Below, in pieces: positions 1 through 6,562 of a stretch of DNA of 9,399 bases. Every line of letters begins with the position of its first letter. The first letter of the stretch is position 1. Position numbers and translations under genes: made by a program. The notes below the pieces were generated by a model, which searched no databases, was not told where the DNA came from, and saw only the letters and a list, made by a program, of their open reading frames with translations. Origin of the DNA: Smithella sp. UBA2180 (lineage in GTDB: Bacteria > Desulfobacterota > Syntrophia > Syntrophales > Smithellaceae); NCBI GenBank assembly GCA_002327415.1, contig DCVU01000108.1:1-9399 (forward strand). The letters run 5' to 3'.

Positions 1-416
1 TGGGCGGGCTTTCGCAGGTATTGCGCTCGTGCTGCCGGGATGAGGCTTTCTGTGAAGGTGTCACATTTCATCAGTTTATGATTCTCGACGCGGTGGAGAA
101 GGAAAAAGAGCTGCACATGGCCGACCTGCATAAGCTTCTTTCTGTCGAGAAAAGCACAACCACGCGGCTTGTCAATCCGCTGATTAAAAAAGGACTTTTA
201 CAGCGCGATAAGGCGGATCACGATTTCCGTGCGGCAAAACTCATGTTAACGAAAGAAGGCAGGGAAACCCATAAAAAGGTTCAAGTGTGTTTGACAGGTT
301 TTTTCCAAAGAGTGTTGGGCAATATACCGGTGAAGAAAAGAACAGAGGTTCTGGGAGCAGTCAAAATATTTATTAATGCTATAAAAAATTCCGCGAATGG
401 TTGTAATTGTTGTTAA
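1..416 (+). CDS. MarR-family transcriptional regulator, 5' end cut by window
   Basis: This is a winged helix-turn-helix DNA-binding protein. The frame is open to the left edge (137 codons visible, first full codon at base 3). MarR proteins are usually about 140-150 residues, so only the first helix seems to be missing; the TTG at 21 is unlikely to be the true start. Counting from that TTG, the HTH is about residues 32-60 (HMADLHKLLSVEKSTTTRLV, then a KKGLL turn) and the wing is about 61-80 (RDKADHDFRAAKLMLTKEG). Cysteines are unusually common: C4, C5, C11, C90 and a C-terminal NGCNCC tail (C128, C130, C131). The gene ends 21 bases before hgcA on the same strand, so co-transcription is likely. 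A role as a thiol- or metal-responsive regulator of hgcAB is inferred from the cysteines and position, not shown. The family call is firm; the ligand is unknown. Confidence 0.85.
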   Translation, partial: GGLSQVLRSCCRDEAFCEGVTFHQFMILDAVEKEKELHMADLHKLLSVEKSTTTRLVNPLIKKGLLQRDKADHDFRAAKLMLTKEGRETHKKVQVCLTGFFQRVLGNIPVKKRTEVLGAVKIFINAIKNSANGCNCC

Positions 417-423
417 TTGTTTT

Positions 424-430
424 GTGAGGT
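424..430 (+). promoter_or_regulatory. Ribosome binding site that sets the hgcA start
   Basis: GTGAGGT lies just after the regulator's TAA stop (414-416). It is 7 bases before the TTG at 438 and downstream of the in-frame TTG at 417, which has no comparable upstream motif. This favours 438 as the hgcA start. Confidence 0.6.
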
Positions 431-437
431 AAATACC

Positions 438-1580
438 TTGGGAAAAGATAAATTTGAACTTCCGGTCATTCAGGAGAAAACAAGTTGCCGTTGCAGTACA
501 GCTGCGGCAGAATCGCAAAAGACAATACCCGATTTGAATCAATCTTTTGTCAGTGGTTTTGTTGATACGCCTTCAGGCAGATTGCCGCAGGTATCGTCGG
601 TACTTGTCTGGCCGGATCGCTGGGGCAGTATTAAGGCGCGCTGGGGTGTGGGCAGGATGGATTACAGCGTAAATCCAGGACTTTACGCACTGGGTACGCC
701 GGATAATAATTCGCTTGTTTTTGTTTCCGCCAATTACAAGATGAGCTTTGATCGTCTAAGGCAGGCTCTGGCTGGACGCTCCGGCTGGATTCTGGTGCTG
801 GATACAAAAGGAATTAATGTCTGGTGCGCCGCGGGTAAAGGAACTTTCGGAACGGAGGAGCTTGTTAAAAGAATAGAATCAAGCGGCTTGAAAAAAGTTG
901 TTAACCACAGAAAATTGATCCTTCCTCAATTGGGCGCGCCGGGAATTGCCGCTCACAAGGTAAAACAAATCTCCGGATTTAATGTTCATTACGGTCCAAT
1001 TCGTGCGGAGGATTTGCCCGTATATCTGGATGCCGGTTTTAAGGCGACTGCACAAATGCGGATCAAAACTTTTCCTTTGAAAGAAAGAGCTGTGCTGATT
1101 CCCATTGAACTTGTGGAAGCGATGAAAGCCTTTCTGATTATAGCGTCTGTATTTTTTATTATCAGCGGTATCGGCGGACCTTTAGGATTCTGGGCCAACG
1201 AAGGAAGTTCTGGTTTTTTTGCTGTTTTGTCTTTGCTTTGTGCTATTATCGGAGGTGCTGTGCTCAACCCGCTTTTGCTGCCATATCTTCCAGGGAGAGC
1301 ATTTTCCATTAAAGGTTTTTCGATAGGCATTGTGATCGCCCTGATTCTTCTCTGTCTGCGGGATATAAATTTATCGGCATGGTCGGAAAGAGCTGAAGCT
1401 TTGGCTTGGTTTTTAATTATTCCCGCTATGTCTGGTTATCTGGCAATGAATTTTACCGGCTGTTCCACTTACACATCTTTGTCGGGAGTTAAAAGGGAAA
1501 TGCGCTGGGCTTTGCCACTGGAGATAGTCTGCGGTTCAGTGGGAGTTATTATGTGGATAGGCGCGATATTGATTGCTTAG
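438..1580 (+). CDS. hgcA: HgcA, corrinoid protein of mercury methylation
   Basis: HgcA is the membrane corrinoid protein that passes a methyl group to Hg(II), with HgcB as its electron donor; its soluble domain is related to the CdhD/AcsC corrinoid protein of the Wood-Ljungdahl pathway. The TTG start at 438 gives 380 residues. The soluble domain is about residues 45-222. It contains ARWGVGRMDYSVNPGLYALG, SANYKMSFDRL, the cap-helix motif NVWCAAGK at 127-134 with C130 as the expected cobalt ligand, and LPQLGAPGIAAH. Five hydrophobic segments follow, at roughly 229-246, 259-284, 293-307, 321-339 and 357-380, with FTGCSTYTS between the last two. This layout matches HgcA and not the soluble CdhD proteins. 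The N-terminus is about 35-40 residues longer than I recall for the Desulfovibrio ND132 protein and carries a CRC motif. An alternative start is TTG 417 (387 residues). The regulator lies upstream and hgcB downstream. Confidence 0.96.
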   Translation: MGKDKFELPVIQEKTSCRCSTAAAESQKTIPDLNQSFVSGFVDTPSGRLPQVSSVLVWPDRWGSIKARWGVGRMDYSVNPGLYALGTPDNNSLVFVSANYKMSFDRLRQALAGRSGWILVLDTKGINVWCAAGKGTFGTEELVKRIESSGLKKVVNHRKLILPQLGAPGIAAHKVKQISGFNVHYGPIRAEDLPVYLDAGFKATAQMRIKTFPLKERAVLIPIELVEAMKAFLIIASVFFIISGIGGPLGFWANEGSSGFFAVLSLLCAIIGGAVLNPLLLPYLPGRAFSIKGFSIGIVIALILLCLRDINLSAWSERAEALAWFLIIPAMSGYLAMNFTGCSTYTSLSGVKREMRWALPLEIVCGSVGVIMWIGAILIA

Positions 1581-1590
1581 GAGAGTTTTT

Positions 1591-1665
1591 TGTCATTCCC
1601 GCGAAGGTGGGAATCCAAGATTAAAAAATTAAATGGATTCCGACCAGACCCATGCCGGAATGACA
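1591..1665. repeat. 75-bp REP-like palindromic element between hgcA and hgcB
   Basis: The ends are inverted repeats: TGTCATTCC at 1591-1599 and GGAATGACA at 1657-1665. An inner pair also faces inwards (GGAATCCA at 1610-1617 and TGGATTCC at 1634-1641), giving an imperfect palindrome around an AT-rich centre. A local hairpin forms from ATTCCC (1595-1600) and GGGAAT (1609-1614). It resembles the short TGTCATTCC...GGAATCCA intergenic repeats common in Deltaproteobacteria. It fills most of the 101-bp hgcA-hgcB gap and would be part of the hgcAB mRNA. There is no T-run after it, so it is not an obvious terminator. Confidence 0.75.
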
Positions 1666-1667
1666 GT

Positions 1668-1676
1668 GGAGGTGAT
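1668..1676 (+). promoter_or_regulatory. Near-perfect ribosome binding site of hgcB
   Basis: GGAGGTGAT is an almost full match to the 16S anti-Shine-Dalgarno complement, 5 bases before the hgcB ATG at 1682. It begins only 2 bases after the end of the palindromic repeat. hgcB translation should therefore be strong and not depend on coupling to hgcA. Confidence 0.8.
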
Positions 1677-1681
1677 AAGAA

Positions 1682-2005
1682 ATGAACAATCCGGTTTATC
1701 TTAAAGATGTTGTTACTCTGCAATTGGATGAAAATAAATGCACTGGCTGCGGGATGTGCCTGGATGTTTGTCCCCATGAAGTTTTTAAAATGAATAGCAG
1801 GCATGTAGAAAAACAAAATCGCGATGCGTGCATGGAATGCGGTGCATGCAGTCAAAATTGTCCCGCAAGTGCCATTTCTGTACAATCCGGTGTAGGCTGC
1901 GCCAACGCGCTGATTAACGCGATGCTGGGGCGCAACGGTGGCGAATGTTGTTGCGGACCTGCTGATAATGGTAAAGCAGCCAACGACAAAGGGTGTTGTT
2001 GCTGA
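1682..2005 (+). CDS. hgcB: HgcB, 2[4Fe-4S] ferredoxin partner of HgcA
   Basis: HgcB is the small ferredoxin needed with HgcA for mercury methylation. It is thought to reduce the HgcA corrinoid and may hand Hg(II) to it through tail cysteines. The protein has 107 residues. Cluster I ligands are C20, C23, C26 and C30 (CTGCGMCLDVCP). Cluster II ligands are C50, C53, C56 and C60 (CMECGACSQNCP). The additional conserved cysteine is C73 (GVGCANAL), which separates HgcB from ordinary ferredoxins. The tail holds two triplets, C89-C91 (GECCCG) and C105-C107 at the very end. The HgcB proteins I know of end in a cysteine pair, so this tail is richer than usual. The ATG start has a strong ribosome binding site. 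It lies 101 bp after hgcA and converges with trpA. Confidence 0.96.
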   Translation: MNNPVYLKDVVTLQLDENKCTGCGMCLDVCPHEVFKMNSRHVEKQNRDACMECGACSQNCPASAISVQSGVGCANALINAMLGRNGGECCCGPADNGKAANDKGCCC

Positions 2006-2037
2006 TACCAGGCAATATGGGATAAAAAATATAATTT

Positions 2038-2111
2038 TGTCATTATCCAGCTAGACTGGGTGATCCAGTTTATTGTTTCCATGGATTCTCCGGTCAAGCC
2101 GGAGAAAGACA
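2038..2111. repeat. 74-bp REP-like palindromic element between hgcB and trpA
   Basis: It starts with TGTCATT and ends with AAAGACA, and carries ATGGATTC in the right half at the position seen in the 1591-1665 element, so it looks like a diverged member of the same family. It contains a perfect 8-bp hairpin, TTCTCCGG (2086-2093) and CCGGAGAA (2099-2106) with a 5-base loop, and a weaker hairpin ACTGG (2055-2059) and CCAGT (2065-2069). The weaker hairpin is followed by the T-rich TTTATTGTTT on the + strand and could act as a weak hgcB terminator. No clear U-run serves the trp side. It lies between two convergent genes. Confidence 0.65.
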
Positions 2112-2120
2112 AATAAAATA

Positions 2121-2915
2121 TCAGCGTAATTCTTTTTTTATTACGCTCGCGTAATCAGAAACTATTTTTATTAAATCGCGATTGTTTTTGTTCTCATCAA
2201 TCAGGCGCACAACCGCGCTGCCGATGACGACGCCATCGGCAAAGCACGCAATATCACGCGCCTGCTGCGGCTTGGATATGCCAAAGCCGACAGCTATCGG
2301 CAAATTGGTTGTTTTGCGGATTTTTCCTACTTCGATTTTTATATTGTTAATTTTCGGTGCTGCAGTGCCTGTAATGCCAGTGATGGAAATGTAATAGAGA
2401 AATCCCATGGCCTCGGCGGCAATTTTTGTTAATCTTTCTTTGCCGGTTGTGGGAGCGATAAGAGAAATAAAATCTATTCCAATAACGTCCGTATAATTTC
2501 TGAGTTCTTTTGCTTCTTCATAAGGAAGATCAACAACCAGAACTCCGTCTACTCCCGCTGAGTGTGCGGCATGAGCGAACTTTTTCACGCCATAAGCAAA
2601 AATCGGGTTGAAGTAACCAAAGAGTACAATAGGAATTTCGGAGACTTTGCGCGCTTCGGCAACCAAATCTAATACGCCTTGCAAAGTGGTTCCTGCTTTC
2701 AGGGCACGCTGTGACGCGGCCTGAATAACCGGTCCGTCGGCAGTGGGGTCGGAAAAAGGAACGCCGATTTCCAGAATATCCACGCCTGCCTTTTCCATAC
2801 CAAAGATTAATTTCTTTGTAACGCTGAGCGACGGATCGCCAGCCGTTAAATAAACAATCAGCGCCTTTTCTTTCCTGCCGCGCAAAGATTCAAACCTATC
2901 TCCAATTCGTCCCAT
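2121..2915 (-). CDS. trpA: Tryptophan synthase alpha subunit
   Basis: TrpA cleaves indole-3-glycerol phosphate to indole and glyceraldehyde-3-phosphate, and the indole is channelled to TrpB in the alpha2beta2 complex. The 264-residue TIM barrel is full length. The catalytic residues are present in their family context: E49 and D60 in LEIGVPFSDPTADGP (residues 48-62). Other hallmarks are YLTAGDP (22-28), LFGYFNP (98-104), the APTT stretch (154-157), GITG (180-183) and the phosphate-binding GFGIS (210-214) and ADGVVIGSA (226-234). Its ATG shares one base with the trpB stop (TAATG), so translation is probably coupled. It is the last gene of the operon, facing hgcB across 115 bases that contain a palindromic repeat. 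Confidence 0.97.
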   Translation of the reverse strand: MGRIGDRFESLRGRKEKALIVYLTAGDPSLSVTKKLIFGMEKAGVDILEIGVPFSDPTADGPVIQAASQRALKAGTTLQGVLDLVAEARKVSEIPIVLFGYFNPIFAYGVKKFAHAAHSAGVDGVLVVDLPYEEAKELRNYTDVIGIDFISLIAPTTGKERLTKIAAEAMGFLYYISITGITGTAAPKINNIKIEVGKIRKTTNLPIAVGFGISKPQQARDIACFADGVVIGSAVVRLIDENKNNRDLIKIVSDYASVIKKELR

Positions 2916-4108
2916 TAGCTTATTACTCCCTTCTCAATAATCGTCTGGGCGTCTTTGTCACCGCGTCCCGACAGACAAATTACAATGATTTTATTTTTAG
3001 CCATTTTGGGTGCCATCTTCATTGCGTAGGCAATTGCGTGTGCACTTTCCAGTGCGGGGATGATGCCCTCCTTCAGAGATAAAAATGAAAATGCCGCAAT
3101 CGCTTCCTTATCCGTTGCCGTTACGTATCTTACTTTTTTCGTCGTGTGGAAATAGGCATGTTCAGGTCCCACACCCGGATAATCCAGTCCTGCGGCAATG
3201 GAATAGGCGTCGCGTACCTGACCATGTTCATCCTGCAGAAGATAGGTTTTGTTTCCATGCAGAACTCCGACTTTGCCGCCGTTGATGCTTGCCGAATGTT
3301 CGGCAGTCCACAAACCGTGACCGGCTGCCTCCACGCCGTACATGGCGATATTCTTTTCATTGCGAAAGGGATAGAAAGTTCCCATGGCGTTACTGCCTCC
3401 GCCCACACAGGCAATCAGAACGTCAGGATTTCTACCTTCCAATTTTATAATTTGCTTTTTTGCTTCGCGCCCGATAACCGATTGAAAATCGCGCACCATC
3501 CGCGGATAGGGATGCGGCCCGGCTGTTGTACCGATAACATAAAAGGTATCGCGAACACTGGATACCCAATAGCGCATGGCCTCGTTCATTGCGTCTTTGA
3601 GAGTCGCAGTGCCGCTTTTCACGGGCACCACTTCCGCGCCCAGTATTTTCATGCGAAAAACATTGGGAGCCTGACGTCGAATATCTTCTTCACCCATGAA
3701 TATTTTACATTCCATACCGAAAAGCGCCGCGACTGTGGCTGTGGCAACGCCGTGCTGTCCTGCGCCTGTTTCCGCGATGACTTTTTTCTTGCCCATTCTG
3801 CGAGCGAGTAGCGCCTGTCCCAGCGTGTTGTTTATTTTGTGGGACCCGGTGTGATTCAGGTCTTCACGTTTTAGATAAATTTTCGCGCCGCCTAAAGTCG
3901 CGGTCATGCGCTGCGCGTAATAAAGGGGCGTAACGCGTCCGGCATATTCGTGTTGATACCATTCAAATTCCTTTTGGAATTTTTTATCTTTTCGGGCAGT
4001 TTGATAAGCCCTCTCCAGTTCGATTAAAGCGGGCATAAGAGTTTCGGCAGCATATCGTCCGCCGAATATACCGAAATGGCCGTTCTTGTCAGGCAGTGTT
4101 TGATTCAT
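2915..4108 (-). CDS. trpB: Tryptophan synthase beta subunit
   Basis: TrpB is the PLP enzyme that joins indole and L-serine to form L-tryptophan. The 397-residue protein is the normal length for the TrpB1 type that pairs with TrpA. The PLP Schiff-base lysine is K91 in HTGSHKIN. E113 in AETGAGQHG is the catalytic acid/base. The phosphate-binding glycine loop GGGSN is at 236-240, and SGRGDKD at 380-386 is the C-terminal PLP-ring contact. The N-terminal FGIFGGRYAAETLMPAL is also typical. The ATG overlaps the trpF stop by 4 bases (ATGA), with AGAGGG just upstream as ribosome binding site. The gene overlaps trpA by one base at the other end. A long open frame on the opposite strand (3146-3811) is a shadow. 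Confidence 0.98.
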   Translation of the reverse strand: MNQTLPDKNGHFGIFGGRYAAETLMPALIELERAYQTARKDKKFQKEFEWYQHEYAGRVTPLYYAQRMTATLGGAKIYLKREDLNHTGSHKINNTLGQALLARRMGKKKVIAETGAGQHGVATATVAALFGMECKIFMGEEDIRRQAPNVFRMKILGAEVVPVKSGTATLKDAMNEAMRYWVSSVRDTFYVIGTTAGPHPYPRMVRDFQSVIGREAKKQIIKLEGRNPDVLIACVGGGSNAMGTFYPFRNEKNIAMYGVEAAGHGLWTAEHSASINGGKVGVLHGNKTYLLQDEHGQVRDAYSIAAGLDYPGVGPEHAYFHTTKKVRYVTATDKEAIAAFSFLSLKEGIIPALESAHAIAYAMKMAPKMAKNKIIVICLSGRGDKDAQTIIEKGVIS

Positions 4109-4767
4109 GTTTCCCTCTTTTTAAAGATTAATAGTGAATTGACCGGTGTGGTATCTGCCGTCCGGATAATATCAAATATTTGTGCCAGTTTTTTGTGATC
4201 TTTTATACCAGGCGATTTTTCCACTCCGCTGTTTATATCCAAAGCAGCCGGAGCCACGGATTTCAAAGCTTCGGCAATATTATCAGCGTTTAATCCGCCG
4301 GAAAGAATCAACGGTTTTTTATCTTTAATGCGGCAGGCCAAATCCCAGTTGGATTTTTTGCCGGTGCCGCCATAAAGTCCGGCATGGCGGTTGTCCACCA
4401 GTATGGCTGCAACATCGTAATCGAGGGTGCGGATCACATCATCATTATTTTTTAATTCAATCGCTTTAATAATTACAGCAGCCGGAAACTGACGGCAATA
4501 TTCGGGTGACTCGTCTCCATGCAATTGAATCATATCAAGCGCGCAATATTCCATCACTCTTTTTATTTCTTGCGGTTTTTCGTTGACAAAAACGCCGATC
4601 TTCACCAATTTATCCGGCAAAGAACCGATTATTATTTTTGCATCTTCCGGTTTTATATAGCGGGGAGATGGCGGATAAAAGATAAAGCCCAACGCAGCTG
4701 ATCCGCACTGGGCCGCGGCCAGTGCGTCTTCCTGATTGGTTATACCGCATATTTTAACCTGTGTCAC
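4105..4767 (-). CDS. trpF: Phosphoribosylanthranilate isomerase
   Basis: TrpF converts N-(5'-phosphoribosyl)anthranilate to CdRP by an Amadori rearrangement. It is a single-domain TIM barrel of 220 residues and is not fused to TrpC. The catalytic cysteine is C7 in VKICGIT, and the general acid is D125 in ILVDNR. Other family motifs are LGFIFYPPSPRY (26-37), QLHGDE (81-86), LSGGL (155-159) and the phosphate-binding DINSGVE (177-183). It starts with GTG (4767-4765), one base after the trpC stop; GAGGAG about 10 bases upstream, inside the trpC end, serves as ribosome binding site. The last 15-20 residues (about 203-220) extend past the usual barrel end and are hydrophilic. The 3' end overlaps trpB by 4 bases. 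Confidence 0.97.
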   Translation of the reverse strand: MTQVKICGITNQEDALAAAQCGSAALGFIFYPPSPRYIKPEDAKIIIGSLPDKLVKIGVFVNEKPQEIKRVMEYCALDMIQLHGDESPEYCRQFPAAVIIKAIELKNNDDVIRTLDYDVAAILVDNRHAGLYGGTGKKSNWDLACRIKDKKPLILSGGLNADNIAEALKSVAPAALDINSGVEKSPGIKDHKKLAQIFDIIRTADTTPVNSLLIFKKRET

Positions 4768-4768
4768 T

Positions 4769-5542
4769 TCAGATATCTCCTCTGAGTTCTTGCATTTTTC
4801 TGCCGATGTCCGGCGCTGTGATAAGCGCTTCGCCGATCAAAAAAGTATTGATACCTGCATCCATTAATAATTCAATATCTTTTCTATTGCTGATGCCGCT
4901 TTCTGCCACTACTATTTTACCTGCTGGAATTTGTGCCTTGAGTCTGCGGCTGGTTTCAATGTCGGTAGTAAATGTATCCAGATTACGGTTATTGATTCCG
5001 ATAATATCCGCTCCGACGGCAAGTGCTAAATCCAATTCCTCTTCATCATGAACTTCTACCAGTGGACTCAACCCAAGCTCTTTGGATAATGAAATAAATT
5101 CTGCGAGTTTTTTGCCTAAAGCCCGCACGATGAGCAATATTGCATCGGCGCCGATAGCTCGAGTCTCGTAAATTTGTATCGAATCAATAATAAAATCTTT
5201 GCGCAGCAGAGGCAATCTTACATTTTGCCTTATTTGTGCCAGGTAATTTTTATGCCCGGCAAAATATTTTTCATCGGTGAGCACGGAAATCGTGGCCGCA
5301 CCGTTTTTTTCATATAATTGCGCAATTTTCACCGGATCAAAATCAGCGGCTAGTCTGCCGCGGGAAGGCGATGCGCATTTCACTTCCGCGATAATTTTGC
5401 AGATATCGCGTTGTAGTGCTTTTTTAAAATCGCGGCAAGGCTCAAGCAAGGTAATCTTTTCCCGCAGTTGCGCCAGAGGACACTCTTTCTTTAACTGCGC
5501 CACTTCTTCTTTTTTTGTTTCAATAATTTTGTCGAGAATCAT
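4769..5542 (-). CDS. trpC: Indole-3-glycerol phosphate synthase
   Basis: TrpC closes the indole ring, turning CdRP into indole-3-glycerol phosphate with loss of CO2 and water. The 257-residue TIM barrel is full length. Expected active-site residues are present: E53 and K55 in IAEVKCASPSRG, K115 in LLRKDF, E163 in LVEVHDE, N184 in GINNRNL, and E214/S215 in VAESGIS, with LIGEAL (236-241) at the phosphate site. The N-terminal helix ILDKIIETKKEEV is also typical of the family. The ATG is 7 bases after the trpD stop, with GAAGGA overlapping that stop as ribosome binding site. It is monofunctional, because trpF follows as a separate gene with one base between them. Confidence 0.97.
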   Translation of the reverse strand: MILDKIIETKKEEVAQLKKECPLAQLREKITLLEPCRDFKKALQRDICKIIAEVKCASPSRGRLAADFDPVKIAQLYEKNGAATISVLTDEKYFAGHKNYLAQIRQNVRLPLLRKDFIIDSIQIYETRAIGADAILLIVRALGKKLAEFISLSKELGLSPLVEVHDEEELDLALAVGADIIGINNRNLDTFTTDIETSRRLKAQIPAGKIVVAESGISNRKDIELLMDAGINTFLIGEALITAPDIGRKMQELRGDI

Positions 5543-5549
5543 AGGTCCT

Positions 5550-6560
5550 TCAACTGTTGCTCATCTCAATTAATGATTGAAGTTTTTTTACTGCCGCGCC
5601 GCTGTCAATGCAATCGGCCGCGACCTTTAATCCATCTTTAATATCTTCCGCCTTTTCTCCGGCAACAATCGCCAGAGCCGCATTGATTAGAACAACATTG
5701 CGGCAGGCGCCGTCTTTACCGGAAAGAACGTCGCGCGTTTTTTGTGCGTTGACATCCGGATCGCCGCCGCGAATGGATTCCAATGTATCCGTTCTGCCGA
5801 AATAATCAACGGGATTGATATTGTATGTCCTGACAATTCCGTCTTTTAGTTCGGCAACGCGTGTTTCGCCTGTTATGGTGACTTCGTCCAGGCCGTCCAG
5901 ACCGTGAACGACAAAGGCTCTTTTCGTTCCCATATTTTTTAATACATCGGCAAACATTTCCGTAAGCTTCGGATCGTAAACGCCAAGAAGCTGTGCGGTT
6001 GCTCCTGCTGGATTAGTAAGAGGTCCCAGCATATTGAATATTGTGCGGATGCCGATTTCGCGTCTGGGGCCGATTGCGTATTTCATCGCACCATGCAGTT
6101 TGGGAGCGAAAAGAAAGCCGATACCAATTTGCTGAACGCATTCTTCCACGATTTCCTGATCGGCGGTGATATTGACGCCCAGCGCTTCCAGAACGTCGGC
6201 GCTGCCGCAGCCGCTGGAAACGGCACGGTTGCCGTGTTTGGCTACAACGATTCCTGCTGCCGCTACAACAAATGCGGCAGTCGTTGATATATTAAAAGTG
6301 TTTAGTTTGTCTCCGCCGGTTCCACATGTATCCACGATGGTTGTCGCGCAGGCATTGACGCGCGTAGCCTTTCGTCGCATGATGCGCGCCGCGCCGGTAA
6401 CTTCTTCCACCGTTTCGCCTTTCATGCGCAGCGCCGTGATTAACGCGGCTATTTGTGCCGGCGTAGCCGTGCCGTCCATAATTTCTTCCATCGCCGCCAT
6501 CATTTCCGCTTCCGGCAGATTTGTTTTGTTGACTGCTTTATCAATTGCTTCCTTAATCAT
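5550..6560 (-). CDS. trpD: Anthranilate phosphoribosyltransferase
   Basis: TrpD transfers the phosphoribosyl group from PRPP to anthranilate. With the ATG at 6560-6558 the protein has 336 residues, the usual family length. The frame stays open upstream to 6911, but that part lies inside trpG in another frame and has no TrpD similarity. GAAGGAG ends 8 bases before the chosen ATG, which follows the trpG stop after 2 bases. Visible motifs are the PRPP-binding VDTCGTGGDKLNTFNIST (76-93), KHGNRAVSSGCGSAD (108-122), the anthranilate-side GPRREIG (164-170), NMLGPLTNPA (176-185) and the Mg-binding DGLDE (222-226). It is not fused to the TrpG glutaminase, unlike the enterobacterial protein. Confidence 0.97.
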   Translation of the reverse strand: MIKEAIDKAVNKTNLPEAEMMAAMEEIMDGTATPAQIAALITALRMKGETVEEVTGAARIMRRKATRVNACATTIVDTCGTGGDKLNTFNISTTAAFVVAAAGIVVAKHGNRAVSSGCGSADVLEALGVNITADQEIVEECVQQIGIGFLFAPKLHGAMKYAIGPRREIGIRTIFNMLGPLTNPAGATAQLLGVYDPKLTEMFADVLKNMGTKRAFVVHGLDGLDEVTITGETRVAELKDGIVRTYNINPVDYFGRTDTLESIRGGDPDVNAQKTRDVLSGKDGACRNVVLINAALAIVAGEKAEDIKDGLKVAADCIDSGAAVKKLQSLIEMSNS

Positions 6561-6562
6561 AA

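Noticed and set aside
246..542. 98-codon - strand frame across the regulator/hgcA junction
   Set aside because: It overlaps two clearly coding + strand genes, and its protein is Cys/Phe-rich low-complexity sequence without motifs.
438..1580. Acetyl-CoA synthase corrinoid protein (CdhD/AcsC) as an alternative for hgcA
   Set aside because: Five C-terminal membrane segments, the NVWCAAGK motif context and the adjacent HgcB-type ferredoxin are specific to HgcA; no other Wood-Ljungdahl genes are nearby.
1591..2111. The two TGTCATT-type repeats considered as a CRISPR array
   Set aside because: Only two diverged palindromic copies about 450 bases apart with a gene between them; no regular spacers.
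3146..3811. 221-codon open frame on the + strand opposite trpB
   Set aside because: It lies entirely antisense to a well-conserved trpB, has no recognisable domain, and is best explained as a shadow of trpB codon use.
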